From: Nicotiana tabacum | Taxonomy: Eukaryota; Streptophyta; Magnoliopsida; Solanales; Solanaceae | Length of the DNA stretch: 64,000 bases | Direction of reading: 5' to 3' | Assembly (NCBI RefSeq): GCF_000715075.1 | Contig: NC_134097.1 | Span: 130,880,997-130,944,996 of the forward strand | Shown here: positions 10,973 through 20,778 of the stretch, in pieces | How positions within the stretch are numbered: the stretch's first letter is position 1 | Layout of the letters: each line of letters starts with the position of its first letter | Notes under the pieces: generated by a model | Databases searched by the model: none | What the model saw: only the letters and a program-made list of their open reading frames with translations | What the model was told of the DNA's origin: nothing | Position numbers and translations under genes: made by a program

Positions 10973-11424
10973 CTTTATTTTTTTTCCTTTAATATTTTTT
11001 AAAATGATTCGATAGAACCCTATGTAGGTTGCCTATGTATCATGTCCCTCATGAATCAGATCAAGCGTAGTTCTGGAAAAATAATGGACAAAATAAAGTA
11101 AAATAACTTTTTTTGGTTTTTCAAATACAAAACAAGAAGTACTATAATAAAAGACTCGACAATCTTAACTAGACTGACATACTTGATACTACTATACAAG
11201 ACTAAAAATTAAAAGACAACATAAAATAGACTAAGAAAAATAAAAAGTTTCCTCAAGCAGCTCGTGTATGCAATGATCTTAACTAGAATGGTCTTGTGGT
11301 ATTTTTCATGTTCAATTCTAGCAAATTGATCCATACCTGAACGGGAAAAATAAGATCAAATAGAGTTAGTGACTCAAGACACATGTGAGATCATAATACT
11401 TCCAATTAGGTCATGCAAGACATG

Positions 11425-11960
11425 ATTGGGCTATTTTTACTAAAATGGCTTATGTGGCCAAGAGTGACTATTAGTGCATACTCAACAAAGGTGACCTCAA
11501 AGGCATGAAAATATCTTACTAAGGCTTATATGACTTCAAACTTCAAACAATCATGGCCCTAGAAAATACTTTGCAAAAGTGACCTATTTTGCAAAAATGG
11601 CGGATGTGGCCAAACGTAGCTAGAAATGCAAATTCAACAAGGAGGGGACTTAATGGAATGGGACCCCTACCTATGTACTCAAGATTCTAAGACATGGGTC
11701 ATTGAACCACTTTTACGAAAATAGCCCCAGTTTGCAAGAATGGCCGATGTGGCCAAAAATGTCCAGACATGCAAATTCAACAAGAATGGACCTTACTGAG
11801 AAGATACCTTGTTGTGTACTTAGGGCTCTAAGATATTATATAACAAACCACTTTTATAAAATAGCCCTATTTTGCAAAAACAACCGATGTGGCCAGACAT
11901 GCAAGATTTGGCTAAGACCCTGCGAAGCCAAAAACTTACTAAGAAGACCGGACCCTATGT
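11425..11960. repeat. Four degenerate tandem units of about 140-150 bp
   Basis: The core TTTTGCAAAAATGGC(C/G)GATGTGGCCA recurs with its GATGTGGCCA block at 11,451 (as TATGTGGCCA), 11,603, 11,746 and 11,886. That gives spacings of about 152, 143 and 140 bases. Units also share ATGCAAATTCAACAAG and AGACATG segments. They diverge by substitutions and small gaps. Tandem repeats in the non-coding part are common in Ogre/Tat elements. I see no coding role. Confidence 0.65.
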
Positions 11961-12055
11961 GGGCTGCCGACGTATTCCGCCCCGAAAGACGAGAATCAGG
12001 TATGCGTAGTTCGGGAAGATTGGATATGGGAGAAAGCTTAAAAATGACACTAATT

Positions 12056-12190
12056 TGGAAAAAATATATTTTTTGTCTTTTTGAAAAATGATGGGAAAAT
12101 GTAAAATCTTTTTGGATTTTCTTTTTCTTTCTTTTTTTTTGATTTTTTGAAAAATGATGGGAAAGTGTAGAATCTTCTCTCTTTTTTTGG
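12056..12190. repeat. Short direct duplication in a pyrimidine-rich stretch
   Basis: GAAAAATGATGGGAAA(A/G)TGTA(A/G)AATCTT occurs at about 12,083 and again at about 12,149. Both copies are followed by CTTTTT-rich sequence and a TTTTTTTGGATTTT motif. This looks like a local tandem duplication or slippage. It explains the repeated FYTFPSFFKK-like peptides in the minus frames, which are not genes. Confidence 0.6.
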
Positions 12191-12829
12191 ATTTTTTTCA
12201 ATTTCATCATCATTTTGTTTGGAAAAACATAACTGGGCTCTACTTGCTTCATTTTGTACTTTACCCTCTTTTCTCCCAATTGGTCCGTCAAATGTCCTAT
12301 TTACCCTCAAAGATGTAACATTTAGCACATAAGATGGTTAAATGTCACTTTGGGCCAGCGAGCCCTTTCGACACAATTTGGACAAGTTTCCTACAAAGGA
12401 CACGGCACCTTGGACTAGTCCCTGCTAGGTCATAATGATATGATGCAAAACAAATGACCTAAAGGCTGACCTACATTTGGGGTTCACTAAAAAGGAAATT
12501 CAGGGGAGTGTATGGTCGATAGTGGCTACTTAAGCTTTCCACCCACTCCATACGTCCAACGGCCCCCCTCCTAAAATAAGGGTGACTCAACAAAGAGATC
12601 GTGTATGCGACGCATACTCCGAGACTTATTGTAGAAAGAATTGGCTGGTAATGCATATGAGGACAGTTATAAATTGGTAAACACATAAGGACAAACGATA
12701 AACAAATAACCAACAAAACAGGAAATAAGACAAACAAACTAATTAAACAAAGCAAATAAAGAAAACAAACACTTCAACCAAATATCCTAAAAGCTAACAA
12801 GATCAAGTACCAGCTCGAACCTGTAAGTT

Positions 12830-12846
12830 CCTCAGCAGAGTCGCCA
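12830..12846 (-). other. Primer-binding-like site of the Ogre-like element
   Basis: The plus strand reads CCTCAGCAGAGTCGCCA, and the element strand therefore starts TGGCGACTCTGCTG. It sits four bases from the LTR edge at 12,851. TGGCGACTC… primer sites are usual in Ogre/Tat elements and match a tRNA 3' end (I believe tRNA-Arg, from memory). Confidence 0.6.
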
Positions 12847-13164
12847 AATTTGTCACACCCCTTTTTACAAACCTCACTAAACCCTCTTAAAATAATAAAA
12901 GTGATTTTGAAGCTTGAAAGGGTTTTCAATTAGAAACATGAAAAAGAATTGTGTTCAAAAGGATTTTTCAGAGTCGCCACCTGACATTAGTTTCGGGGTG
13001 CCAAGTCACCATTTTTTTAAAATGATTTTTTCTTTTAAAATACTTGGGACTCCAAAACTAAGTCTGCACCAGAGATTCGGGTAAGGGGGTTCATTTGACT
13101 CGGGGAGAAGGTTTTACGCACTTCCCAAGTTCCGTGAAGTTCACGGTTGCGTACTCAATCTAGT

Positions 13165-13450
13165 TGGCTTTTAAAACATTAAAGCCATTAAATCCTTACG
13201 AATCCCAATTGCTTTTCTTAATTCTCTGAAATACCATTCATATGATTCGTTATTCTCTGAATCAGCTACCCCAAATGCTATAGGGAAAATCTGGTTATTT
13301 GCATCTTTTGTAACAGTCACTAACAGAACACCTCTATATTTATTTTTTAGAAATGTTCCATCAACTGCAATAAGTGGTCTACAATACTTCCACCCAGAAA
13401 TTGATGCCCCATACATGAAAAACATGTAGACAAACCTATTCAATTGAAAA
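13165..13450 (-). pseudogene. Mutator-like (MULE) transposase fragment
   Basis: The minus-strand frame contains YMFFMYGASISGWKYCRPLI, then AVDGTFLKNKYRG and NNQIFPIAFGVADSENN, then SYEWYFRELRKAIG. This is the start of the MULE transposase catalytic core. The D of VDGTFL is the first acidic residue of the catalytic triad, and the others lie outside the fragment. Homology appears to stop at ALMF near 13,171 and begins abruptly near 13,450. It lies inside the LTR of the Ogre-like element, so it is a captured or inserted piece and cannot act as a transposase. It could derive from a FAR1-related host gene, but the sequence looks more like a transposon. Confidence 0.8.
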
Positions 13451-14984
13451 GTAAATAACTTTCAGTTATACCACATGACAAGTTGAATACTAATAACATA
13501 CTACACAAAAAACTTAAAGACGACAGACTTCCATTAAAATATACGAAATCAAACACAACTCAAATATTATATAATTGATTAAATATCATAATAAAAAAGA
13601 AGATGAGGTAAAAATAAACACAAAAAAAAAAAAATAAACACAAGAGGCTAGAGGTCGTCCCCAACTAATAAAGGAAAATAAAATGAAATAAAAATAAAAT
13701 ATTACAAATCTATATGCTCCTCCTCAATGCTTGTCAAGGCCTCCAAAATACTTACAAAGTTCTTCGGGGCATTCCCCGAAATAAAATATTTACAAATCCT
13801 TCGGGCCATTCCCCGGACAAATTTAACTAAAGGGGCGACCTTCGCACCTCATATAAAAGAAAAGAAAAGGAAAATCCTAATATTCTCCTACCTGAGTGTT
13901 GACGGTCTAGCATGCTCCTAGCATTAACGAAACTAATAGTAATGAAATAGAATTAGAACATGTCATCTACTATCCAGTTCTCTTAAAGTTAATTCTCTTA
14001 ATTCTGTTCAAACTCACGTGACCCAATCCCACTTATTCTCAATTACTTCAATGACCCATTAGTTTTTCCATTCAAATTAGGCGCCACCACACATCCAACC
14101 AGACAAGAGTCCATAAATTGTTACAATTAAAGTTTCAACCAAAATTTAACGTGGAAAATTAAAACTAGTCATAGGCAAATCAGAAAAGAGAAGAACAGAA
14201 GATAGAATGGACCTTCAAAGCTTTGAATTTCAAAACATCGTCAACTGAACGGGACCTTGACCGAAAGCTCGAACCGGAACTTGTTTGGTGCAATGAAGCA
14301 TGGTTGTGACGGCTTCAGATCTATTATCAACTCTGCTTTGAGTTCAAACCTCTCAAAAAGCAGTGGACAAGGGAATTAAGGGAGATCGAAGTGAGCTTAA
14401 AGGACAAAATTTGTTGTTAGAGCCAAAAGCGTTGCTGCTGGAATTTCATAGGATTTATAGGCAACTGATAGATTTTCACAAAAAAAACTGCTCCTTTTCT
14501 TTTGTCCGTTCTCTGCTTCTGAAATTCTTGTCTGGTTTTGAGCCAAAGCTAAAGCCAAAATCAAATTCACTTTTCCCCTAAATTTATGTTCGTGACCCTC
14601 TCCCCTGTTTCGTGTGTGTGTCTGTGTATGTATTTTCTGATCTGAGAAGAAGGGAGGTGAAGCGGCTGGTCTCTAACGAGTTTCGGTGGCGGCGGGCGTG
14701 GTGAACAGAGGTAGGTGAGACTGACTTGTTAGGTATCTAAGGGTTGGTGAAGGAAGGGGTGAACTCGCCAGCTTTAATGAGTTTTTCTAACAAGTTGTAT
14801 CTGGTTTGAGGCGACGGCGTTGTAGTGTGGGGCTGGAGATGAGAGATAAGATGAGGAATTGAAGAAGGAAGGTAGAAAACGGCTGGTTGTGAAGGTCTGG
14901 GGTCCGGCCGATTGGGGGGTCTGTTGTGTCGTTCAGGTCTAACGTGTCTAGCTGAATAAGAAGCTGCTTAGGTCCTGTAGGGGT

Positions 14985-15006
14985 GAAGAAGAAGAAGAAG
15001 AAGAAG
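14985..15006. repeat. (GAA)n microsatellite
   Basis: About seven GAA units lie inside the long LTR of the Ogre-like element, in a region of purine-rich sequence on the plus strand. There is no other feature here. Confidence 0.9.
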
Positions 15007-15587
15007 TTCTTTTCTAAGGTTTGAGTTCTTGTCCTTTTGTTGAAGAAGAAGGCAATGGCTGAGACATAGGAGATGGGCGCTGATGGGTTTTTTTTAGGGT
15101 TCTTGAAGGGTATGGGAGGTTGGTATTTTTTGGCTAAGGGAATTCGTTTAATTGGGCTAAAAACAAGACAAACATTAATCTAAAATTAATTCTATTTCCT
15201 CCTCCTTTTTTACATATAAAAATAACATAGAAAACAAGACAAACTATTAACAATACTAATTAATCTTACTTAAGAAAATAAATTATAAAAATAGAATTAA
15301 ATACTAAAATGAAGTTACTTTTTTGTATTTTCAGAAGATTATACTAAAAGTAGGAATGCTAACTTAAGATAATACCACTATAAAGATACTAATGAACTTA
15401 AATAAATAAAATAAAGACAAACATATATAACGAGATAAATTGAAACTATTTTTGTAGTTTTTAATTTTGTGATAAAATAAAATAAAAGAGTCAAAACTAG
15501 TTGAAATAGAAATATTAGACCTAAACTAAATATTTAAATGCTAAAATGTGTAAAATCTTGGAGAGGGTCAAAAATTATATGTCTACA

Positions 15588-16110
15588 TTGCCTTACATAC
15601 TTGGTATATTATTTCGTAGTGACGTCGCTTCTGGGGGTACTGCATTTTATGCATGCAAGTTTAGACATATAGGCGGGGAGACCTCTTCATTAAGTCTTGC
15701 CCAAGTTTAGCTTGATCGGTAAGCTCCATACCTTTTGGAGTTGCTGGGTCTAAAGCTTTATGTACATCTTGTGTATATATGTATATATGTTATGAGTAGG
15801 TCAAGGAGCTATTCTGATCACAGTATATCCATCAGTAGAGGCTTGTAGACATATCCTATCAATTAGTGCAGTATGTTGGGCTCGTAGGCCTTGTATGTAT
15901 ATTTGGTTGGCTTGTCAGCTGCAATAACTATGACGGCCTTGTCGGTCCTAGCTTTATATTGATATTTAGTCAGCATTCACAATTGTCTTGTAATGGGGCC
16001 CATGGCCAAAGTGTGACATCACATGTTCAGATTTCCTTAGTCACAAGTTGGTACGCAAAGATAGGTGAGGCACCGGGTGCCGGTCTGTCCCACAGGTTCG
16101 GGGCGTGACA
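15588..16110 (+). repeat. XA 5' LTR, 3' portion only
   Basis: This matches about 32,068-32,582 of the 3' LTR (for example TTGCCTTACATACTTGGTA, GGCACCGGGTGCCGGTCT and GGTTCGGGGCGT(G/T)ACA). The missing first three quarters are cut off by the LTR of the Ogre-like element. The 3' edge is TGACA at 16,106-16,110. The LTR copies differ mainly by transitions. Confidence 0.8.
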
Positions 16111-16114
16111 AAAG

Positions 16115-16126
16115 TGGTATCAGAAC
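16115..16126 (+). other. XA primer-binding site (tRNA-iMet type)
   Basis: TGGTATCAGAAC matches 11 of 12 bases of the plant initiator-methionine tRNA complement TGGTATCAGAGC. It lies four bases after the LTR end. Confidence 0.85.
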
Positions 16127-17630
16127 AGTTCTGTCCTAGGGAGTTTACAAGCTATGTCTAGTAGGGTCTTGGTTATGGGTGTGTTGGCACCACATTTATA
16201 AGCAGGAGGCTACAAGGTATTTAGGACTGTCACTCTTTCTTCTTACCCTAGATCATATGGTAGAGCTCAGTTATAAGAACATAATTTCCTAAACTCGGCC
16301 TTATTCAAAATACGGCGATATCTACATTTAGAAAGATGGTTGGTAAGGGAATGAATGCGGTTGTGAAAGAGTTGAGTCAGAAGAACCCGGTGAGCTTCTA
16401 GAAAAGGAGCTTTAAGGCAAGAATATTTATAAACGTTTATGGTGAAAGACAATGAGAGATTCAGAAGATAAATACAAGTTTCAACTTTCAACAAGGAAGC
16501 AAGGTGAAAGAGGGTACGAGGTACCCAGCTAATGAAGATTATCCTAATTTACCATTCAGGAAGAGAGAGATATAAGCATTTTTAGCTACCTTCAACAGTA
16601 ACTGAGGTATGTATAATTGGCCACACCGATCTATGTAATGCTCTATACGAGCTAACAAATATGGTTTAAGAGAACGACATAATATCATGATCCGGCTAGG
16701 GTTAGAGTGACCCAAAATGGTGGATGAATTGTTTGCGTTAGTTGACATTGCCGAAGGATATTGAAAATGTGTTAATAGATCTCCTTCTGAGACACCCAGA
16801 TGGTGCACTCTAAAATAGTACAGCTAGATATGAGTATTATAGAGATAGGAACTGGAAACTTTGAAGGGATAAATATTACCTTAGTATGGTTCCCGTCCCT
16901 AGTAGAGGGAGAATGTTAGGCAGCCCGAAGAGCCAGTAGATGGAGCAAGGGGAGGTAAAAGCAAAAGAATGTCTTGTTAAAGTTTTCAGAATAAAGTGAT
17001 AGATAGAAATATTATAAGGGAAGTACCAAGAGGGATAATGAAGCATTATGAGTGAGATGTGATACATAGATGGCAACGATAGAGTGTTACAGAATCTATA
17101 GTCAAATGAAGAAAGAGACGAGAGGTGATGGGCCTTAAGACAATAAAAGAGTATAGGCCATACAGTCACATCTTCATTTTAAGAAATACGTTCGCGACTC
17201 TAATGTGATTAATAGAAGGAAAACTTAGACCCTAGAGTAATAGAAATCAGTATAGACTGGTGAACAAGATAAACTAAACATGAATTAGGAACTGAGTGAT
17301 TTGATAATAGTCAACATCATGAGGATTTCAGATTGTATTCCGGCAATAATAGAATGGACAACAGAAGACGATCCATGATGAATTCGGATAATGGTCATTC
17401 AGGGAGACGTTTCCCTAAAGCAAGCAATATGAGCAAAGTTACACTTAAGGGACTGTATATGCCAGTTACACTAAGTGTCACCATCACGAGTGAGGAATTT
17501 TTTTATCCTTGGTACAGAAGGACTACCACAAGGCGAGTAAGGGTCATTGATAATGTGAAAGGATGCCAAAAATGAAGAGAAAAAACATCTATAGGCAGGT
17601 CGTCATAGCTCCAAGTCTTAGTACTCCCCT

Positions 17631-17640
17631 AAAAGGGGGA
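17631..17640 (+). other. Internal polypurine block of XA
   Basis: AAAAGGGGGA follows CTCCCCT and precedes ATATGGAATG. It resembles the true 3' polypurine tract of the element (AAAAGGGGGAATGA at 20,288) but lies about 1.5 kb after the 5' LTR. Equivalent blocks sit at the same relative place in X'' (52,224-52,236) and X' (59,621-59,630). Confidence 0.6.
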
Positions 17641-18267
17641 ATATGGAATGATAAAAGAAGAATGCGATAAAAATTAAGAAAAGGATGATATTGCACTTAT
17701 CCAAATATTACAGATATGCTATGATTCCAGAATATTATGTAAGCACGACATCAAAAAAAAGGTAAGGGTTCCTGTCCTGGATGTTATTGATAGATAAGGA
17801 GCCAGTACGTGAGGTAAGTTAAGACAAGGAAATAACCCAAGAAAATTACGTGGAATATGGATATGAGAATGGGCAGACGAGTAGTTAGTAGTTGATTAAG
17901 GAAGAGCATAGTCATGACTAGATAAGATGTTACAGACAAATCAGCAGATCATGCAAGATAAATGTAGTAAACCCCAACATGAAGAATTTAGCCGCGTAGT
18001 ATGAGTGTTATGGGGATAAAAGAAAGTGCCACTGGGAAGGTAGTCAAAATATCAGTTCCGAAGCAACTCTACAAGCACACAAGGGCACGGAGGTAAGCAA
18101 CTACGGATGATTATAGACAAGGAAGGACATCAAAAGGTCAGTAATAAGCTCACAACTTTATGAGAGTTAAGGGTTCTCCCTAAATACTACAACGAAAGAC
18201 TCTGGCATGTGTGGGCACTAAGATAAGCTAAATATGGACGCAACAAGGGGCAGAAAGACGAGGAAAA

Positions 18268-18520
18268 GTAATAGCTTATATTGAAAGAAAGTTAAGATGG
18301 AACGAAAGGAATTATTCGATCAATGATCTAGAGTTGGTTACGTTATGAACACACTTAAGGGTTTGGAGTTTTATACATGCAGCATATATAGCCGTAGCAA
18401 ATTCTGGTATATGTTAAAAGATAGAATTGATCCCATGTCATAAACGAAGGATTAAATTGTTAAAGGATTGTATCATGCATATTCGTCAGCGCCCATGAAA
18501 GGCTAAGCAGAATAACTAAT
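18268..18520 (+). pseudogene. RNase H relic inside XA
   Basis: The frame from 18,268 reads VIAYIERKLRWNERNYSI and then NDLELVT before a TGA. This aligns with the E3 segment [20 protein letters not shown] followed by LELAAV. Further on, RRIKLLKDC and the P-x-KA spacing at about 18,449-18,520 correspond to [10 protein letters not shown]…HPGKA of E3. It is the only protein homology I can support in the 4.2-kb interior. The same relic is found in X'' (about 51,280-51,350) and X' (about 58,630-58,700), each with different lesions. Confidence 0.7.
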
Positions 18521-20287
18521 ACCATGAACCACAGATCGGGAGATAACTTAAGAGTTACATCAACGAAGTAAATTAGGAATCCGATTATTGGACCCAGAAG
18601 TTATTGGAATCATGATTGAGAACATAGCAGAATCACTCTTAATATTAGAGGTGCAAGAGAGATAGTACAACCACCATATTCTATAACGGCTCTATAGTAA
18701 AGCCAGCTAGAAAAATACCAGCCTCATAAGAATTTAGTATGGAGCTCCTACCAGATTTTATAGGCACCAGAGGTGTAAGTATTATAATAGAGCTTCAAAT
18801 GGTAGGTGTGACTTATACGTGTGTGGGAGGGAGGTTATGAACAAGAGATATAAGAATGTGGGGTGATATTTTAAAGTAAGTAAGGTAAAGGTGAGCAACG
18901 TATGAAATACTCAAGTATAAAAGGATGAGAGTGGTCCATACTTCAGGTAAAAGACTAGAAGCGATGGGATTCAATATCCAGAAATGATAACAGCATTGTC
19001 TGTGGCATACCTTCCAGCCTATGGTTTCTAAGAATCGAAAGGTCTAATTAGAGAGTAAAAGAAGAGTTAGAGACGATGCGAGGTCTCGCTTGATGTTCCA
19101 AAAAAGCATAAGGGAATCGATAGCAATCTAAAGTATGATAGAACGACAAGGTTTTAGAAAGACAATAGTAAGGATAAGAAGAAGGCAAGTGAGAAGGTGA
19201 CAAAAGTGGATAAGTCCTCGGGACAAAGCTCATGAAAACAAAAGAGCTGATGGTTCCTCTAAGTTATAGGAATCTCAATATAGCCTAAATTAACTCAAAG
19301 GAGTCTAAGACTAGTAGAATTTAAAAGAGATGGGATGTTGCCCCAGTAGCAGAATAAGGGTATAATTGTGATAAATAAAGGATGACCCTGGTAGCAGAAT
19401 AAGGGTGTAATTGTGATAAATAAAGCATGACGTTTGGGCCTTCGCTTGAGTAATGATTTGAAGAAAAAAAAGAGGAAGAGGATTTCATGAATGGTAAGGG
19501 ACTAAAATACCCATATAAGGTGAGTAACACTAGGATGCTATAAAGTACGGTTATGGAAGTATAGTATCACCCCTAGCTGGATCAATCTAATTACTCCAGA
19601 TGTCCCCGATGAGATGCGAGCTCTAGCGGCGGTGTTACATAAAAGATCAAGTTATCAGTGGTAAATGATGAATCAACATTTAAGGTGAATCAACAATAGA
19701 TGGATAAAAGTTCAACAGTATGAGATAAGATTAGACCATCAGTCTTAAGGATAAGCAACGAGAGTAACTTGGAGTTGGTTGCAGACCTTAGTAACGATAA
19801 ATCCAAGTAAGAATTATGGTATAGTATGACCTACGTAGATGCAGTAAAGTCATACCAATGGACAACCAGGTTTATGAAATAAGATATAACTATATTCGCA
19901 AGTTCTACAAAGTACCGAGCGAAGAAATCAGTACACCTATAGATGCCCAGAGAGGCATCCTATTAAGCCTTGTATGTGTTTACAAAGTAAGGCCTAGAGA
20001 TTGGCTAAAAGCTGGAGGAAAAAGGAGAAAAGAGTAGCATAGGCACACTTACAAGATCAGTATCGTAGAGGCTGCATGATAGAAGGTAGCAACAATTATG
20101 AGATTGGAAGGAATTCAATCACAATTCATGGCATGGGAAAGAGGCCTAAAGGGGGGGAATGCCCTGGGCTTTGGATTTATTCACAGAACTACTGCCTAAA
20201 TGGCAAGGAGATTATTAACGTATTTACAAGAGCTATAAGTTATGAAAATGATAAGAGCATTAGTCAACATTCGAGGACGAATGTTCC

Positions 20288-20301
20288 AAAAGGGGGAATG
20301 A
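20288..20301 (+). other. XA 3' polypurine tract
   Basis: AAAAGGGGGAATGA lies directly before the LTR start TGTTACGCC at 20,302. It is preceded by ATTCGAGGACGAATGTTCC, the block typical of Del/Tekay-like internal 3' ends. Confidence 0.85.
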
Positions 20302-20778
20302 TGTTACGCCCCGCAATATTATGTCGATATTATGTCCTACAATACTATATTATGATGATGTTGCGCCTTGCAGTATTACATTATGATGATATTGTGCTTC
20401 GCAATATTAAATTACGATGATGTTGCGCCATGTAGTATTGTACGTTGAATTTGTCGTAAGGTAATTGACATCAGTCTAAGGAAAAGATTATTTGGAGATT
20501 ATAAGGATTATGTTATTTCAAACAAGTGATGAGTAAATTCGTGAAGGTGAGAAGGGAAGCAAGTCAAAGAAAATAAATTTTCGTCAAAGTTTAGCATGTT
20601 GGGATAAAATACAGGCCTAGCGTTAATACCCGATACTTATGGACTAGTACCGTACATGGTACCATATGACTATGATAGTATGATATATAAAAGGGTATTA
20701 AAAATAAATAGAATTTTATGTAATTTGGGATAATTCTTAATTATGTGGGTAATTGATTAATTACCGGGTAATGGAATA
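20302..20778 (+). repeat. XA 3' LTR, first part
   Basis: It starts TGTTACGCCCCGCAATATT and is rich in ATATT(A)TG(A/T)(C/T)G…GTTGCGCC repeats (20,305-20,440). The GGTAATTGATTAATTACC…TAATGGAATA stretch reaches the E3 insertion point. The uninterrupted site can be seen in X'' at about 49,310-49,350 on the other strand, where ACGGAAC runs straight into ATTACCTAATTAATT. The repeat-driven short open frame at 20,076-20,420 is not a gene. Confidence 0.85.

Larger units (their letters stand above)
10587..12829 (-). other. Leader/internal region of the Ogre-like element
   Basis: About 2.2 kb with no recognisable protein domain. It holds blocks such as GACCGGACCCTATGTGGGCT and CCCCGAAAGACGAGAATCAG (11,945-12,000), which recur in weaker form near 11,020-11,070 (ACCCTATGTAGGTTGCCTA). 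There are also the tandem units and duplicated pyrimidine-rich stretches listed separately. I infer untranslated leader from its position beside the primer site, but a decayed ORF1 cannot be excluded. Confidence 0.45.
10587..15587 (-). mobile_element. Ogre/Tat-like retrotransposon, 5' LTR and leader region
   Basis: On the minus strand there is a 2.7-kb LTR (12,851-15,587), a primer-binding-like site beginning TGGCGACTCTGCTG, and about 2.2 kb of leader sequence that stops where E2 ends. A long LTR, this type of primer site and a long non-coding leader fit the Ogre/Tat group (family knowledge, moderate certainty). The right LTR edge cuts into the 5' LTR of element XA. The partner LTR and pol are not visible and may lie left of the window beyond E1/E2. 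Confidence 0.55.
12851..15587 (-). repeat. Long LTR of the Ogre-like element
   Basis: Plus-strand edges are TGTCACACCCC at 12,851 and ATATGTCTACA at 15,587, giving TGT…ACA termini. The right edge is set by comparison: from 15,588 the sequence (TTGCCTTACATACTTGGTA) matches the interior of the XA 3' LTR at about 32,068. Length is about 2.74 kb, including a captured Mutator fragment. The 13,455-15,580 part is AT-rich, with a (GAA)n run and no supported gene. Confidence 0.6.
16127..20287 (+). other. XA internal region, no usable reading frame
   Basis: About 4.2 kb of AT-rich sequence in which no frame exceeds about 100 codons. A relic of a gypsy RNase H domain is readable at 18,268-18,520 (listed separately), so the region descends at least partly from pol. 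An internal polypurine block lies at 17,631. Stretches such as 17,270-17,420 align closely with the reverse complement of about 52,470-52,600 in X'' and 59,900-60,020 in X'. The short open frames at 16,267-17,575 and 19,048-19,530 give no recognisable protein. It may be a non-autonomous derivative or a very old pol. Confidence 0.6.

Noticed and set aside
12050..12328. Lysine/phenylalanine-rich frames near the Ogre-like leader
   Set aside because: Explained by T-rich/CTTT slippage sequence and a local duplication. No domain.
14363..14581. 72-codon plus-strand frame in the Ogre-like LTR
   Set aside because: On the strand opposite to the element, no recognisable motif, normal length for chance in this composition.
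18268..18520. A functional RNase H gene in XA
   Set aside because: Short, interrupted by stops, catalytic residues missing. Only a relic.
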